A DNA stretch of 6,319 nt from Deltaproteobacteria bacterium. Lineage in GTDB: Bacteria; Desulfobacterota; Desulfobacteria; Desulfobacterales; ETH-SRB1. Below the pieces are notes generated by a model that searched no databases, had not been told where the DNA came from, and saw only the letters and a list, made by a program, of their open reading frames with translations. The stretch is taken from the NCBI GenBank assembly GCA_019314185.1, contig JAFCZU010000309.1:1-6319 (forward strand). The letters run 5' to 3'. This document shows, one piece after another, positions 4,616 through 6,319 of this stretch. The number at the start of each line of letters is the position of its first letter. Position 1 is the stretch's first letter. Both the position numbers and the translations under genes were made by a program.

Positions 4616-6319
4616 TTACATTTTTACCCTGAAAAACACCTTATAAAGAGCCGGCACAAAGAGCAGCGTTAAAACGGTTGCAAAAAGGAGCCCGAAGATA
4701 ATCCCAATGGCCATGGGTTCCCACATCAATCCACCTCCAAGCCACAGAGGGATAAGCCCCAGTGAAGTCGTTGCTGTCGTAAGAATTATCGGTCGAAAAC
4801 GCTGGGTTCCCGCAGCAATAATAGCTTCCCCCGGCTCTTTGTTAAATTCATCCATTTCTATTTTGATTCGGTCCAATAAGACAATGGCGTTATTAATTAC
4901 TATTCCAGCCAGAGAAATAAGCCCTAAAAAGCCCATAAAGCCGAAATAAGATCCGGCGGCAAGCAGTCCGCCTACCACACCGATCAAACCAAGGGGGATG
5001 GTTAATAAAACGATGGCCGGTTTTCTGAGGGAATTAAATTGTCCGATTAAAAGCAGGAGAATTATGAAAAACGACAGGGGCAGATTTTCGGTCACTGCTC
5101 CCATTGCTTTTCCGCTATCTTCGGATTCCCCGCCAAGTTCAAAAGAATAGCCGGTCGGCCAGTTCTTCTGTTCCTTTTTCAGCCATGGAGCCAGCTTGCC
5201 GGTAACGTCTCTGGCCGTATAGCCGGATATAAGGCCGGAGGTGACTGTCATCGTGCGATAAATATCCCGCCTCAAAATCTTTGCCGACTCCCAGACAAGA
5301 TCAATATCGGCAACCTGCCTGAGGGGAACATTTTTTCCGCTCTCCTGGGCGGTGATGTTCAGGCTCTCCATCTGTTCGACATCAAGTGTCTTCCGATCAG
5401 CATTAATCATCATAATAGGAATAACATTATCTCCTTCACGATAATCACCAATACTCGCGCCGGTAAGAATGGTTTGCAGAGATACGGCGACGTCTTGATT
5501 TGTAATTCCGGCAAGCTGCGCTTTAATAGGATTTATTTTTATTACGAATTTCTTGACCGGCATTCCCCAGTCATCAGCAATGGTTTTTGTGCCCGGGATT
5601 TCACGCAGTTTGTTCTTGATCGAATCAATAATGGGATAAAGGTGTTCCGGATTTTTACCGGTCACCCTTATGGCAATCGGGTCAGCGGAAGAGCCACCGC
5701 TTTTCAATCGTGAAACAACGGCCTTCAGGTCAGGAAAATTCTTCAGACAAAAAGCATCGATCCTGTCAATGACATACTGATTTATATCCGTCGAAGAAGT
5801 GTTTATCAGTATGTGGGCTGAATAGGAGTTGGCCTCAGGCGGCGAATATCCTAAATCATACTTCGGGGCCCCCTCGCCTACATAAGACGACCAACTCATG
5901 ATACCTTCCTTTAGGTCACCGCCGACGAGGAGATTGGAGTGGATATAATGTTCGATTTCTCCGACTATTCGATCCGTCTTTTCAATGGCAGTACCGATAG
6001 GCAACTCAAGATTGGCTGAAACAACTGTCTTTTCACTGTCCGGCATGAATACAAATGGGAGAAAAGACATCCCCCAAAGCGAAAGCGCAAAAAGCATAAC
6101 CACAACAGAGATCAAGATGAATGGCCGCTTGAGATTCCAGGTTAAAAGGACTTCGTAGTATCTCTGCAATCTTTCAAAAATCCCCTTTTTCTTCGAATTT
6201 TGCGTATCCTTGAGCTCAACTTTCATAAAATTAATCGCCAGAAGGGGAATGATGGTAAGGGACAGGACCCAGGATGAAACCAGGGCTATGGTGAGAACAA
6301 CAAAGATCTGTCCCATAAT
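4616..6319 (-). CDS. RND-family efflux permease, C-terminal half (5' end outside window)
   Basis: The frame stays open to the right edge, so the Met at 6316 is internal and the gene starts outside the window. The 567 codons seen correspond to a little over half of a roughly 1,030-residue inner-membrane RND pump (AcrB/Mex type). In order: the end of the first TM bundle ('FVVLTIALVSSWVLSLTIIP'), a cytosolic linker, and a TM segment ending 'LPFVFMPDSEK'. The second periplasmic porter and docking domain follows. The last TM bundle contains 'GLISLAGIVINNAIVLLDR' (residue ~466 on), 'RFRPIILTTATTSLGLIPL' (506-524) and the ending 'LLFVPALYKVFFRVKM'. These pumps exchange protons for substrates and usually work with a periplasmic adaptor and an outer-membrane channel, which would be upstream off the edge. 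At the position of AcrB Lys940 the sequence has Asn (N475), as in many RND subgroups. Substrate cannot be assigned. Confidence 0.94.
   Translation of the reverse strand: MMGQIFVVLTIALVSSWVLSLTIIPLLAINFMKVELKDTQNSKKKGIFERLQRYYEVLLTWNLKRPFILISVVVMLFALSLWGMSFLPFVFMPDSEKTVVSANLELPIGTAIEKTDRIVGEIEHYIHSNLLVGGDLKEGIMSWSSYVGEGAPKYDLGYSPPEANSYSAHILINTSSTDINQYVIDRIDAFCLKNFPDLKAVVSRLKSGGSSADPIAIRVTGKNPEHLYPIIDSIKNKLREIPGTKTIADDWGMPVKKFVIKINPIKAQLAGITNQDVAVSLQTILTGASIGDYREGDNVIPIMMINADRKTLDVEQMESLNITAQESGKNVPLRQVADIDLVWESAKILRRDIYRTMTVTSGLISGYTARDVTGKLAPWLKKEQKNWPTGYSFELGGESEDSGKAMGAVTENLPLSFFIILLLLIGQFNSLRKPAIVLLTIPLGLIGVVGGLLAAGSYFGFMGFLGLISLAGIVINNAIVLLDRIKIEMDEFNKEPGEAIIAAGTQRFRPIILTTATTSLGLIPLWLGGGLMWEPMAIGIIFGLLFATVLTLLFVPALYKVFFRVKM

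Noticed and set aside
1..6319. Search for CRISPR arrays, rRNA, complete insertion sequences, integron attC sites or riboswitches
   Set aside because: No regularly spaced repeats with unique spacers, no rRNA-like stretches, no transposase or integrase frame and no recognisable riboswitch core were found.

Overview
The window looks like a piece of a bacterial chromosome with moderate GC (mid-40s percent by eye). Every gene I can support is read from the minus strand, so the biological order runs from high to low coordinates. Gene content (membrane-embedded spermidine-synthase-like protein, EcsC-family protein, RND pump, VOC-domain lipoprotein, decaying toxin-antitoxin genes) fits a Gram-negative with an outer membrane. 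My best guess is a deltaproteobacterium (Desulfobacterota) or a relative, but this is inferred from protein style and is weakly held.

Right part (6319 to 3005): an apparent four-gene envelope operon. It begins with the C-terminal half of an RND efflux permease that enters from outside the window. A 40-bp gap leads to a two-TM potassium channel with an intact TVGYGD filter. A 52-bp gap leads to a two-domain VOC (glyoxalase-fold) protein, whose last codon overlaps (ATGA) a short proline/lysine/arginine-rich lipoprotein. The VOC gene is longer than its uninterrupted frame suggests. A strong Shine-Dalgarno and a signal-peptide start lie upstream at 4196 and are out of frame with the body by one base at a run of seven T. 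One extra T would restore a complete exported, probably lipid-anchored protein.

Middle (3004 to 1730): about 440 bp without a convincing gene, holding a GGGGTCA-rich repeat cluster and a good promoter with a palindromic operator candidate. This promoter drives an intact Phd/YefM-type antitoxin. Its overlapping PIN-domain toxin partner is broken by a frameshift and probably an internal deletion. Directly behind it lies the C-terminal remnant of a second PIN toxin from a different subfamily. The locus reads as a toxin-antitoxin graveyard with one surviving antitoxin.

Left part (1566 to 1): an EcsC-family gene, then the N-terminal membrane half of a spermidine/spermine-synthase-like integral membrane protein that leaves the window. 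I see no wholly new system. The points most worth checking are the hidden signal peptide behind the poly-T tract, the two PIN remnants, and whether the pump/channel/VOC/lipoprotein set is conserved.
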